Assembly (NCBI RefSeq): GCF_014650815.1
Contig: NZ_BMVR01000009.1
Location: 186,001-250,000, forward strand
Length of the DNA: 64,000 bases
Direction of reading: 5' to 3'
Origin: Streptomyces flavofungini
Lineage (GTDB): Bacteria; Actinomycetota; Actinomycetes; Streptomycetales; Streptomycetaceae
Every line of letters begins with the position of its first letter. Position 1 is the first letter of the stretch. A program made the translations under genes and the position numbers. The notes under the pieces are model-generated. The model did no database searches. It was not told where the DNA came from and saw nothing but the letters and a program-made list of their open reading frames with translations. Positions 23,697 through 32,191 of this stretch are shown here, in pieces.

Positions 23697-24632
23697 TCAG
23701 GCGTGCGGGGAGCGTTCCGTGAGGGTGAGGAGGGTGGCCTCCGGGGGGCACGCGAAGCGGAAGGGGGTGTAGCGGTTGGTGCCGCAGCCCGCGGAGACGT
23801 GCAGGTAGGAGGTGTGGCCCTCGGCCTCGTGCGTGGACAGGCCCTTCACCCGGTCCGTGTCCAGGTCGCAGTTGGTGACCAACGCCCCGTAGAAGGGGAT
23901 GCGGAGCTGGCCGCCGTGGGTGTGGCCCGCGAGGATCAAGGGGTAGCCGTCGGCCGCGAAGGCGTCGAGCGCGCGCAGATACGGGGCGTGCACGATGCCC
24001 ATGGAGAAGTCCGCGTCGGTGTCCGGGCCGCCCGCCACCCGTGCGTACCGGTCCCGCTTGATGTGCGGGTCGTCCAGGCCGGTCAGCGCGATCTCGTAGC
24101 CGTCGATCTTCAGCGCGCCCCGGGTGTTGGTGAGGTTCACCCAGCCCGCCGCGTCGAAGCCGTCCCGCAGGTCCTCCCACGGGTTGTGGATCGCGCCCAC
24201 GACCGGCTTGTTGCCGTTCAGGCCGTGCCGGCCCTGCGCCTTCTCGACCAGGTAGCGCGCGGGGTTGCGCGGCGTCGGGCCGTAGTAGTCGTTCGAGCCG
24301 AAGACGTACGCCCCGGGGAACGACATCAGCGGGCCCAGCGCGTCCAGGACCTCGGGGATGCCCTCCGTGTCCGACAGGTTGTCGCCCGTGTTGATCACGA
24401 AGTCGGGCCGCAGGCCCGCCAGCGAGCGCAGCCAGCGCTGCTTCTTCCGCTGCCCCGACACCATGTGGATGTCCGACACCTGCAGCACGCGCAGTGGGCG
24501 CATTCCGGCCGGGAGGACCGGAACCGTCACCCGCCTCAGTCTGAAGAAGCGGGCCTCGATGCCCACCGAATAGGCGATACCGGCCGCGGCCGTCGCCGTG
24601 ATTCCCAGAGGTACTGCGTATCGCGCGCGCAT
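23697..24632 (-). CDS. Metallophosphoesterase, membrane-anchored
   Basis: A 311-residue calcineurin-like phosphoesterase. An N-terminal hydrophobic segment (about residues 6-24) acts as an uncleaved anchor. The metal-binding motifs appear in order: SDIHMVSG, NTGDNLSD, GSNDYYGP (the GNH(E/D) position is Asn-Asp), an HAPYL histidine and GHTHGGQ. This resembles the YkuE/LpxH-like family that acts on membrane or cell-wall phosphodiesters. The substrate is unknown. It lies directly upstream of tRNA-Pro in the chromosomal backbone. Confidence 0.92.
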   Translation of the reverse strand: MRARYAVPLGITATAAAGIAYSVGIEARFFRLRRVTVPVLPAGMRPLRVLQVSDIHMVSGQRKKQRWLRSLAGLRPDFVINTGDNLSDTEGIPEVLDALGPLMSFPGAYVFGSNDYYGPTPRNPARYLVEKAQGRHGLNGNKPVVGAIHNPWEDLRDGFDAAGWVNLTNTRGALKIDGYEIALTGLDDPHIKRDRYARVAGGPDTDADFSMGIVHAPYLRALDAFAADGYPLILAGHTHGGQLRIPFYGALVTNCDLDTDRVKGLSTHEAEGHTSYLHVSAGCGTNRYTPFRFACPPEATLLTLTERSPHA

Positions 24633-24805
24633 ACGACCATCGTGTCAGACGCGCCACATTCGGCGGAGGGGGAGCCCCCGGATCAGGGAGAGGGCGCGAT
24701 GGGGGCGATGGGGGGGGGTGATGAGGGCCGCGCCCTGCGCCGCTTTGGCGTCCCGCCCCGAAAACGCGGGGCGTCCCGCCCCGTCCACCTGCCACAATTG
24801 CCCCC

Positions 24806-25273
24806 ATGACCACGCTGAAGGCGAAGCTGAAGGAAGACCTCACCGCGGCGATCAGGGAGCGCGATGAGCTGCGCTCCTCGACGCTCCGGCTGACGCTGAC
24901 CGCCATCTCCAAGGAGGAGGTCGCGGGCACGTCCGCCCGTGAGCTCTCCGACGACGAGGTGCAGAAGGTGATCACCCGCGAGGCGAAGAAGCGCCGCGAG
25001 GCCGCCGAGGCCTTCGCGCAGGGCGGCCGCGCCGAGCAGGCCGAGCGGGAGAAGGCGGAGGGCGAGGTGCTCGCCGCGTACCTGCCGCAGCAGCTCTCCG
25101 ACGACGAGCTCGAGCAGATCGTCGCCGCTGCCGTCGCCGAGGCGAAGGGCGCGGGCGCGGAGGGGCCGCGGGCCATGGGCCAGGTCATGAAGATCGTGAA
25201 CCCGAAGGTCGCCGGGCGCGCGGAGGGCGGCCGCGTCGCCGCCGCGGTCAAGAAGCTCCTGGCCGGCGGCTGA
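24806..25273 (+). CDS. GatB/YqeY domain-containing protein
   Basis: A 155-residue soluble, mainly helical protein beginning TTLKAKLKEDLTAAIRERDE, with the YLPQQLSDDELEQIV and MGQVMKIVNPKVAGRAEGGRV segments diagnostic of the YqeY family. The domain is shared with the tail of GatB amidotransferase and binds tRNA or modulates aminoacylation, though free-standing YqeY proteins have no settled function. It is divergent from the metallophosphoesterase and convergent with the PBP gene. Confidence 0.95.
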   Translation: MTTLKAKLKEDLTAAIRERDELRSSTLRLTLTAISKEEVAGTSARELSDDEVQKVITREAKKRREAAEAFAQGGRAEQAEREKAEGEVLAAYLPQQLSDDELEQIVAAAVAEAKGAGAEGPRAMGQVMKIVNPKVAGRAEGGRVAAAVKKLLAGG

Positions 25274-25317
25274 GCTTCCGGGCTTCCGCCCTCAGGGCCT
25301 GGCCGGTGCGCTCAGCT

Positions 25318-25377
25318 GTGAGTGCCCACGTGAGCGCCTATGAGAGTGCCTCTGTGAGTGCCTCTGTGAGTGCCTAG
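25318..25377. repeat. Five tandem 12-bp repeats
   Basis: Five adjacent 12-bp units based on GTGAGTGCCTCT between the YqeY gene and the convergent terminator. The last three are the most alike. They are non-coding on either strand as far as I can judge, and are probably a slippage-prone minisatellite. Confidence 0.7.
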
Positions 25378-25387
25378 TTCGTACGTC

Positions 25388-25435
25388 GATGGGGCGCCCC
25401 CAAGTCGGAGAGTTCGACTCGGGCGGCGCCCCATC
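25388..25435. terminator. Bidirectional terminator between yqeY-like gene and PBP gene
   Basis: An 11-bp stem GATGGGGCGCC (25388-25398) with GGCGCCCCATC (25425-25435) around a loop that contains a smaller inner hairpin (AGTCGGAGAGTTCGACT). It is located between converging genes. Confidence 0.65.
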
Positions 25436-25473
25436 AGCGTATTCAGAAGCCCCGTGAGCTCCGCTGCGTGGAC

Positions 25474-27741
25474 CTAGTCCCGCCAGCCCCCAGGCCCCCC
25501 GTCCTGACCGGCGATGACCCCGGGCAGGTCCGGCCACGGGTTGTCGTCGTCATCGTCGTCGCCCCCGCCGCCATTGCCCCCGCCGCCACCGTTGTGGCCG
25601 CCGCCGTTGCCGCCACCGGGCTTCCCGTCGTCGCCGTCGTTGCCGCCGCCATTGCCGTTCCCGTGGTCCCGGTCCCGGTCCTTGTCGCCGGGCAGTCGCA
25701 CCGTCTCGAAGTCGGGGTCGGGCTTGCCCGCGAGGGCGCCGCTCATGGCGTCGCGCCAGATCGGGCCGGGTACCTCGCCGCCGAAGACCTTCTCGTACGA
25801 GCGGGGGCCGATGTCGATGTTGACCATGCGGCGGTCGTGGGCCGGGTCGCCGACCCAGACGGCGCCGGACATGTTCGGGGTGTAGCCCGCGAACCAGGCG
25901 GCGTAGCGGTAGTCCGTCGTACCGGTCTTGCCCGCGCTGTCGCGGGAGCCGAGGCCGGCCAGCTTGCCGGTGCCGTCCTCGACCACGCCTTTGAGGAGGG
26001 TGTTGACCGTGTCGGCGGTCCGCTCCGACATGGCCTGCGAGCACGTCGACTTCGGTACCCGCAGCGACTTCCCGCCGAGGGTGCGGATCGACTCGATGGC
26101 GATCGGGGTGCAGTACTTGCCGCGCGCGGCGAAGGTCGCGTACGCGCTGGCCATCGTCAGCGGCGACACTTCCTGGGTGCCGAGCGCGATCGACGGCGCC
26201 TGGTCCATCGGCTTGCCGTTGGCGCGCTCGACGCCCATCTTGGCGGCCATCTTCGTCACCGGGCAGATGCCGATGTCACCGATCATCTCGACGAAGTAGG
26301 TGTTGACCGACTTCGCGGTGGCCTCCCGCATGCGGTAGGGCCCGACCTCGGACTCGTTCTCGTTGGTGAGCTTCTGGTTGCCGAAGTTCCGCCAGGTCTT
26401 GCCGTCACAGGCGGAGACGCGCTCGGGGTACGGCATCTCGTACGGCGAGTCGTACCGCTTGCCCGGCGACATGCCGCGCTCCAGGGCCGCCGCCGCCACG
26501 ATCGGCTTGAACGTCGAACCGGGCTGGTAGCCCGCGCCGCCGCCCATGTCGTCGTCGACGGAGAGGTTGATCTCCGTCTCGTTCTTGTTGTAGCCGAACG
26601 GGCGGGACTGACCCATGCCGAGGATCTTGCCGCTGCCGGGCTCGACGATGGTGGCGGCGGTGGCCACGTCGTCGGTCTGGTAGACGCGATCCTTGATCGC
26701 GGCCTGCACCGAGGTCTGGGTCTGCGGGTCGAGCGTCGTCCTGATGCGCAGGCCGCCACGGTTCCACAGCTTGGCGCGGGCCTCCTTGGTCTTGCCGAAG
26801 ACCGGGTCGTTCAGGAAGGTCTTCTCGACGTACTTGCAGAAGAACCCGGCTCCCTTCACGGCCGTGATGCAGCCGTTCTTGGGGCGGCTGACGTCCAGGC
26901 CGAGCTTGGTCTTCTTCGCCTCGTCGGCCTCGCGCTGCGAGATGTCGTGCGTCTCGGCCATGCGCTGGAGCACGACGTTGCGGCGCTGCTTGGCCTCGGC
27001 CGCGTCGTTCACCGGGTCGTAGCGGCTCGGCGACTGCACGATGCCGGCGAGGAGGGCCGCCTCCTGGAGCTTGAGGTTCTTGGCGGGCTTGGAGAAGTAC
27101 CGCTGGGACGCGGCCTCGACGCCGTACGCCTGCTGACCGAAGTACGTGATGTTCAGGTAGTTCTTGAGGATCCGCTTCTTGCCGAGCTCCTCCTCGACCT
27201 GGATCGCGTACTTCAGTTCGCGGATCTTGCGGCCGAGGGTCTGCTGGGTGGCCTCGGCGACCTTGTCAGGGTCGTCGCCGGCCTCCTCCACGAAGACGTT
27301 CTTCACGTACTGCTGCGTGAGCGTGGAGGCGCCCTGCGAGACGCCGCCGCTCTGCGCGTTCTGGTTCACCGCGCGCAGGATGCCCTTGAGGTCCACCGCA
27401 CCGTGCTCGTAGAAACGGGAGTCCTCGATCGCGACGATCGCCTTCTGCATGTACGGCGAGATGCGCTTCAGCGGGACCACCGTGCGGTCGCGCGAGTACA
27501 CCGTGGCGATCGCGCCGCCCGCCGAGTCCATGATCGTGGTGCGCTGGCTGAGCGGCGGCTGCTTCAAGTTGGCCGGGATCTCGTCGAAGCCCTCGACCGA
27601 TCCCTTGGCCGCGAGGCCGATCACGCCCGCCGCGGGCAGCGCGATCCCGGCGAGCACCGCGCCCGCCAGCACGCTCACGCCCAGGAACTTGGCGGCCTGC
27701 TGCGCGGGGGAGAGACCACCGCCCGATCGCTTGTTTGCCAT
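25474..27741 (-). CDS. Class A penicillin-binding protein (bifunctional transglycosylase/transpeptidase)
   Basis: A 755-residue cell-wall synthase. A short cytoplasmic tail and one membrane helix (about 17-44) precede a GT51 glycosyltransferase domain with AIEDSRFYEHGAVD and GASTLTQQYVKN. The transpeptidase domain has the nucleophile motif GSTFKP, the SVN triad (AKSVNTY) and KTGTT. The C-terminal about 75 residues are an extracellular Gly/Asn/Asp-rich tail with a run of six Asp. The transglycosylase and transpeptidase motifs are all intact. The gene faces away from wblA, with which it shares a 450-bp intergenic region. It matches the PBP next to wblA in Streptomyces, as I recall the locus. 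Confidence 0.95.
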   Translation of the reverse strand: MANKRSGGGLSPAQQAAKFLGVSVLAGAVLAGIALPAAGVIGLAAKGSVEGFDEIPANLKQPPLSQRTTIMDSAGGAIATVYSRDRTVVPLKRISPYMQKAIVAIEDSRFYEHGAVDLKGILRAVNQNAQSGGVSQGASTLTQQYVKNVFVEEAGDDPDKVAEATQQTLGRKIRELKYAIQVEEELGKKRILKNYLNITYFGQQAYGVEAASQRYFSKPAKNLKLQEAALLAGIVQSPSRYDPVNDAAEAKQRRNVVLQRMAETHDISQREADEAKKTKLGLDVSRPKNGCITAVKGAGFFCKYVEKTFLNDPVFGKTKEARAKLWNRGGLRIRTTLDPQTQTSVQAAIKDRVYQTDDVATAATIVEPGSGKILGMGQSRPFGYNKNETEINLSVDDDMGGGAGYQPGSTFKPIVAAAALERGMSPGKRYDSPYEMPYPERVSACDGKTWRNFGNQKLTNENESEVGPYRMREATAKSVNTYFVEMIGDIGICPVTKMAAKMGVERANGKPMDQAPSIALGTQEVSPLTMASAYATFAARGKYCTPIAIESIRTLGGKSLRVPKSTCSQAMSERTADTVNTLLKGVVEDGTGKLAGLGSRDSAGKTGTTDYRYAAWFAGYTPNMSGAVWVGDPAHDRRMVNIDIGPRSYEKVFGGEVPGPIWRDAMSGALAGKPDPDFETVRLPGDKDRDRDHGNGNGGGNDGDDGKPGGGNGGGHNGGGGGNGGGGDDDDDDNPWPDLPGVIAGQDGGPGGWRD

Positions 27742-28191
27742 GGGGGCAGCCTACGTTCTGATTCGCCGGACACGCGTATATGCCTTGGCCTAAGCTGCTC
27801 TCAACTGTCACAGCAGTGCGGTCGTGCAACACGCCCCGTGCCGTTCCCGAATCCGGCCGGTCCACGCGGACCATCGGCGGGCCGGTGGACGGGCCGTCGG
27901 AATCAATGCCGGAATCGCTGCCGGAATCGATGTCCGAATCAGCCTCGTCCGTCTCCTCGCGTCCGCTGTGACCCAGCTGAACTGCCCGCATTTGCCGGGT
28001 TGGTCACGCATGTCGCCAGCTCACTCCGTCGGGTGATCTGCCGCTTACGCATAGTCCGTTCGGACCATTCAAGATTGGGCCCGCAGGGGGTGTTGCGCTG
28101 TGCCCACCTTCCGTAACGTCCTCAACTGGCGGCGGTGAATATGCCGCTGCCGCCGTGGGGGAGCCTCGATTCGGGAGAGGACGGCGCCGGT
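27742..28191. promoter_or_regulatory. Divergent PBP-wblA intergenic region
   Basis: About 450 bp containing the promoters of both genes, less GC-rich than the genes. A 12-bp tandem repeat (GGAATCxxTGCC) is at 27899-27940. A long untranslated leader for wblA is likely because the conserved protein starts only at 28192. No promoter hexamers were assigned with confidence. Confidence 0.5.
27899..27940. repeat. Three and a half tandem 12-bp repeats upstream of wblA
   Basis: GGAATCAATGCC, GGAATCGCTGCC, GGAATCGATGTC and a partial CGAATCAGCC follow without gaps. One GAATC per helical turn-and-a-bit could array a DNA-binding protein on one face, or simply be slippage. Confidence 0.6.
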
Positions 28192-28533
28192 ATGGGCTGG
28201 GTAACCGACTGGAGTGCGCAGGCCGCCTGCCGCACTACCGATCCGGATGAACTGTTCGTACAAGGAGCAGCGCAGAACAGGGCCAAGGCGGTGTGCACCG
28301 GCTGCCCGGTGCGCACGGAGTGCCTGGCCGACGCGCTGGACAATCGCGTCGAGTTCGGCGTGTGGGGTGGCATGACAGAGCGGGAGCGCCGCGCACTGCT
28401 GCGCAGGCGTCCCACGGTCACCTCGTGGCGCAGGCTCCTTGAGACAGCACGCTCCGAGTACGAGCGTGGCTCGGGCCTGCTGCCCGACTTGGACGACGAG
28501 GAGACCTACGAGAGCTACGCGGCCGTGGGCTGA
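28192..28533 (+). CDS. wblA: WblA, WhiB-family [4Fe-4S] regulator
   Basis: A 113-residue WhiB-like protein. The four cluster cysteines are in AACRTTD, CTGCPVRTEC, with the second to fourth as CX2CX5C, followed by the G(V/I)WGG turn (FGVWGGMTERERR) and a basic RRLLRRR-type DNA-binding region. The sequence matches what I know as Streptomyces WblA, a global regulator needed for sporulation that represses antibiotic production. An in-frame GTG at 28135 gives a 132-residue version with a non-conserved N terminus; the ATG at 28192 (MGWVTDW) is the conserved start. Its genetic position between a PBP gene and ArsA-like ATPases also fits wblA. Confidence 0.93.
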   Translation: MGWVTDWSAQAACRTTDPDELFVQGAAQNRAKAVCTGCPVRTECLADALDNRVEFGVWGGMTERERRALLRRRPTVTSWRRLLETARSEYERGSGLLPDLDDEETYESYAAVG

Positions 28534-28578
28534 GCCCTCGTCACGCAGCACCCATCGCCTACCACCGGCCCCCAGAAG

Positions 28579-28601
28579 TGCCGCCGTTCACAGGCGGCAC
28601 C
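28579..28601 (+). terminator. Terminator-like hairpin after wblA
   Basis: An 8-bp stem GTGCCGCC (28579-28586) with GGCGGCAC (28594-28601), seven-base loop, about 45 bases after the wblA stop. It has no U-run. It sits between converging genes. Confidence 0.55.
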
Positions 28602-28806
28602 GGGGCCGCCGGGCAGCCCTCCGCAAGGGCTGTGCGACACCTGACGTATGGGCTGTACGCCAGGTGGTTCGTCCGGGCGACATCAGGACGGACGGTGTCG
28701 TGTGCGTCAGCGGTACGACGGGCGCGTGCTTGCGCCTGGACGGCGGTCACGCCCGGTCACGGGTCCGGCCGGGCATGCCTCATCACCGGCCCTGCTCGTC
28801 ACCGGG

Positions 28807-30201
28807 TCATCGACCCTGTTCGTCGCCGGGGACGCACGCCGACGCGAGCCGGTCGCCGATCGTGCGCAGGCCGTCGAGGTCGTGCACATCGCCCGGCAGC
28901 GCGGCCACCTCCGCCACGGCCACCTCCGGGTGCAGCGCCGTGAAGCGGTCCCGGGTGTGCCGCTCGCGGGCGAGCAGCCGCATGCGCTCCGCGTGCAGCC
29001 GCAGCAGGCCTGCGGTCAGCTGCTCGACGGATGCGCCGGAGTCACCGGCACCGGAGTGGTCCGCGCCGGATTCGTCGTTTTTGGTTGAAGTGGAAGTGCC
29101 GTTCGCCTCAGGGGAGTTGGGAGCCTCGGACTCTGAGGAGTTACGCAGACCAACATTCCCGCCCTCCTGATCCACAATGCCGACCGCCTCAAGATTTTCC
29201 TCGGCGTCGGCTCCGGAGGCCTCCGATCCCTCGGCGCCCGGCTCCCCGTACCGCTCCCCGTACCGCTCCTCAAGCCCCTCCGCCGCGGCCAGCGCCCGCT
29301 CCGCCGACAGCTCGGCGGCGCCGCTGCCGTGCACCCGGTTCAGGACCAGACCCGCCAGCGGCATGTCGTCCGCCGCGAGCCGCTCCACGAAGTACGCCGC
29401 CTCCCGCAGGGCGTCCCGCTCCGGCGACGCCACCACCAGGAACGCCGTCCCCGGCGCCTGAAGGAGCCGGTACGTCGCGTCCGCGCGCTTGCGGAAGCCG
29501 CCGAACATCGTGTCCATCGCGGCCACGAAGGTCTGCACGTCCCGCAGGAGTTGGCCCCCGAGCAGCTTGCCGAGGGCCCCCGTCATCATCGACATCCCGA
29601 CGTTCAGGAACTTCATCCCGGCCCGGCCCCCCACCTTCGCCGGGGCCATCAGGAGCCGGATCAGCTTCCCGTCCAGGAACGAACCCAGCCGCTTCGGCGC
29701 GTCCAGGAAGTCGAGGGCACTGCGCGACGGCGGCGTGTCCACCACGATCAGGTCCCACTCGTCGCGGGAGCGCAGTTGCCCCAGCTTCTCCATCGCCATG
29801 TACTCCTGCGTGCCCGCGAAGCCCGCCGAGAGCGACTGGTAGAAGGGGTTGGAGAGGATCGCCCTGGCCCGGTCCGCGTCCGCGTGCGCCTCGACGATCT
29901 CGTCGAAGGTGCGCTTCATGTCCAGCATCATGGCGTGCAGTTCGCCGCTGCCCCGCACGTCCTTCACCCGCCGCGGCACATTGTCCAGCGAGTCGATCCC
30001 CATGGACTGCGCCAGCCTGCGCGCCGGGTCGATCGTCAGCACCACCACCGTGCGGCCCCGCTCGGCGGCGCGCAGGCCGAGGGCGGCCGCGGTGGTCGTC
30101 TTGCCGACGCCGCCGGAGCCGCAGCACACCACGATGCGGGTCTTCGGGTCGTCGAGCAGGGCGTCGACGTCGAGCGGGTCACGTGCCGGATCGAGGCTCA
30201 T
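28807..30201 (-). CDS. ArsA/Get3-family ATPase, first of a pair
   Basis: A 464-residue P-loop ATPase. The deviant Walker A GSGGVGKTTTAAAL, switch I region (DPARRLAQSMG) and switch II (VVDTPPSRSALDF) follow the ArsA/Get3 pattern. The catalytic domain ends at about residue 300. It is followed by a Glu/Ser/Asn-rich, low-complexity segment (about 300-370, less GC-rich DNA) before a final conserved helix bundle. It pairs with the next gene, and such tandem ArsA-like genes sit beside wblA in Streptomyces. They have no arsenite role established there; a role in protein targeting or development is speculative. Confidence 0.9.
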   Translation of the reverse strand: MSLDPARDPLDVDALLDDPKTRIVVCCGSGGVGKTTTAAALGLRAAERGRTVVVLTIDPARRLAQSMGIDSLDNVPRRVKDVRGSGELHAMMLDMKRTFDEIVEAHADADRARAILSNPFYQSLSAGFAGTQEYMAMEKLGQLRSRDEWDLIVVDTPPSRSALDFLDAPKRLGSFLDGKLIRLLMAPAKVGGRAGMKFLNVGMSMMTGALGKLLGGQLLRDVQTFVAAMDTMFGGFRKRADATYRLLQAPGTAFLVVASPERDALREAAYFVERLAADDMPLAGLVLNRVHGSGAAELSAERALAAAEGLEERYGERYGEPGAEGSEASGADAEENLEAVGIVDQEGGNVGLRNSSESEAPNSPEANGTSTSTKNDESGADHSGAGDSGASVEQLTAGLLRLHAERMRLLARERHTRDRFTALHPEVAVAEVAALPGDVHDLDGLRTIGDRLASACVPGDEQGR

Positions 30202-30306
30202 GAGTTTCCTGGTCTCCGCGTGGTGGGTGAGGTGGTGCTGCCGTACGCCGCCGGGCCGCGGTGCGGGTCCCGGGTGCGGGTCCCCGCGCTCATGAGGTCC
30301 CCGCGC

Positions 30307-31281
30307 TCATGAGATCCCCTGGTGGCGCAGCTCCCCGGCCAGCTCGTACAGGCCCGCCAGATCCAATCCGTCGGCCAGCAGGGGCAGTTCGTGCAGGGGC
30401 AGGCCGTGCGTGCCGAGGACGGCCCGCTGGGCGCCCTCCAGGGCGTACCGCTCGGCGTACTCGGCGGCCTGGGCGAGGAGCGGGTCCACGAGCCGTCCCG
30501 CGGCGCCCCGCGCCCCGCCGAGGCCCGCGGACGCCAGGGTCTTCGCGATGGCCGTACGGGGCGTGCGCTCCAGGCCGAGCTCCAGCTCCGCCTCGTCGAG
30601 GAGGGCCGGGCGCACCATGTTCACGATGACGCGGCCCACCGGCAGCCCGGCGGCGCGCAGCTCGGCGATGCCGTCCACGGTCTCCTGGACGGGCATCTCC
30701 TCCAGGAGCGTCACCAAGTGCACGTTCGTCTCGGGGGACTTGAGGACCCGCATGACGGCCTGCGCCTGATTGTGTATCGGCCCGATCTTCGCGAGCCCCG
30801 CCACCTCGTCGTTCACATTGAGGAAGCGGGTGATGCGCCCGGTCGGCGGGGCGTCCATGATCACGCAGTCGTACGCGTACCGGCCGCGCTTGTCCTTGCG
30901 GCGCACCGCCTCGCAGGCCTTGCCGGTCAGCAGCACGTCGCGCAGGCCCGGCGCGATGGTGGTCGCGAAGTCGACGGCGCCGAGCTTCTTCAGGGCGCGG
31001 CCCGCGCTGCCCAGTTTGTAGAACATCTGGAGGTAGTCCAGAAGGGCCAGTTCGGGGTCGATGGCGAGGGCGTACACCTCCCCGCCCCCCGGAGCGACGG
31101 CGATCTTCCGCTCCTCGTAGGGCAGCGCCTCTGTCTCGAAGAGCTGCGCGATGCCCTGCCTGCCCTCGACCTCCACGAGGAGGGTGCGCTTGCCCTCCGT
31201 CGCGAGGGCGAGCGCGAGGGCGGCGGCCACCGTGGTCTTGCCGGTACCGCCCTTGCCGCTGACGACCTGGAGCCTGCTCAC
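30307..31281 (-). CDS. ArsA/Get3-family ATPase, second of a pair
   Basis: A 324-residue ATPase starting directly with SRLQVVSGKGGTGKTTVAAALAL, the classic KGGxGKT deviant Walker A. Switch II reads DCVIMDAPPTGRITRFL. The AMVRPALLDE-like segment precedes a C-terminal helical region (LYELAGEL). It lies 105 bp upstream of the other ArsA-like gene in the same direction. Two proteins of unequal length could form a heterodimer equivalent to the two halves of ArsA (inference). Divergent from the DUF4177 gene. Confidence 0.92.
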   Translation of the reverse strand: MSRLQVVSGKGGTGKTTVAAALALALATEGKRTLLVEVEGRQGIAQLFETEALPYEERKIAVAPGGGEVYALAIDPELALLDYLQMFYKLGSAGRALKKLGAVDFATTIAPGLRDVLLTGKACEAVRRKDKRGRYAYDCVIMDAPPTGRITRFLNVNDEVAGLAKIGPIHNQAQAVMRVLKSPETNVHLVTLLEEMPVQETVDGIAELRAAGLPVGRVIVNMVRPALLDEAELELGLERTPRTAIAKTLASAGLGGARGAAGRLVDPLLAQAAEYAERYALEGAQRAVLGTHGLPLHELPLLADGLDLAGLYELAGELRHQGIS

Positions 31282-31412
31282 GTATTCGAGCCTAACCAGT
31301 CGCCCGGCGGGCTACGCATGAGGCTGCCCCCACCGGCCCCCGACCCGCCCCCTAGGGGCGCCGGACAGCGGGTGTTCGTGAGGCCCCCGGTGCCAGGCAT
31401 TACCCTCGCCGT

Positions 31413-31574
31413 ATGACCAAGTGGGAATACGCAACCGTGCCGCTGCTCGTCCATGCCACGAAGCAGATTCTGGACACCTGGGGCGAGGACGGCTGGGAGC
31501 TCGTCCAGGTCGTGCCCGGGCCGAACAACCCCGAGCAGCTCGTGGCCTACCTGAAGCGGGAGAAGCAGGCATGA
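31413..31574 (+). CDS. DUF4177 small protein
   Basis: A 53-residue protein: TKWEYATVPLLVH near the start and WGEDGWELVQVVPG in the middle, the typical DUF4177 pattern of a compact alpha/beta fold of unknown function. The ATG is at 31413. The stop overlaps the RidA start by four bases (ATGA), so the two are coupled. The small size makes it easy to miss, but the codon bias and conserved motif support it. Confidence 0.9.
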   Translation: MTKWEYATVPLLVHATKQILDTWGEDGWELVQVVPGPNNPEQLVAYLKREKQA

Positions 31575-32041
31575 GCGGCGTGGTCGAGGCCCGGATCGCC
31601 GAGCTCGGTCTGACCCTGCCCGGCGTCGTCCCGCCGCTCGCGGCGTACCGGCCCGCGATCCAGTCCGGCGTGTACGTGTACACGGCCGGGCAGCTCCCCA
31701 TGGTGGACGGCAAGCTGCCGGTCACCGGCAAGGTCGGCGCGGAGGTCACGCCGGAGGAGGCCAAGGACCTGGCCCGCACCTGCGCGCTGAACGCGCTCGC
31801 CGCGGTCAAGTCCGTCGCCGGCGAGCTCGACCGCATCGCCCGCGTCGTCAAGGTCACCGGCTTCGTCGCCTCGGCCCCCGACTTCACCGGCCAGCCCACC
31901 GTCCTCAACGGCGCCAGCGAACTCCTCGGCGAGGTCCTCGGCGACAAGGGCGTACACGCGCGGAGCGCGGTCGGCGTGGCGGTACTCCCGCTGGATGCCC
32001 CCGTAGAGGTCGAACTCCAGGTGGAGCTGCTGCCGCAGTAG
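31571..32041 (+). CDS. RidA family protein
   Basis: A 156-residue member of the RidA/YjgF/YER057c superfamily. GVYVYTAGQLPMVDGKLP, the VTGFVASAPDF segment and the RSAVGVAVLPLDAPVEVELQ C terminus are characteristic. The archetype deaminates reactive enamine/imine intermediates; the Arg in HARSAVGV corresponds to the catalytic Arg105 position of RidA, so the activity may be retained. Members of this longer subgroup are of uncertain function. Start is coupled with the DUF4177 gene. Confidence 0.9.
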   Translation: MSGVVEARIAELGLTLPGVVPPLAAYRPAIQSGVYVYTAGQLPMVDGKLPVTGKVGAEVTPEEAKDLARTCALNALAAVKSVAGELDRIARVVKVTGFVASAPDFTGQPTVLNGASELLGEVLGDKGVHARSAVGVAVLPLDAPVEVELQVELLPQ

Positions 32042-32191
32042 GGGTTTTGGGGGGACGGGCGGCCCGGTTTCGCGCGGCTGCCCGGCTCTCCCTCCCGTCC
32101 GAGGGCCCACCACACCCCCGTACAACGGCCACGCCCCTCGGCGTACAAGAGGCCCCTCGAACATCCGCACCACACCGGATAGCCTCCGCCC

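Noticed and set aside
25468..28116. An 882-residue plus-strand frame
   Set aside because: Antisense to the class A PBP, which has intact glycosyltransferase and transpeptidase motifs. Composition is typical of high-GC shadow frames.
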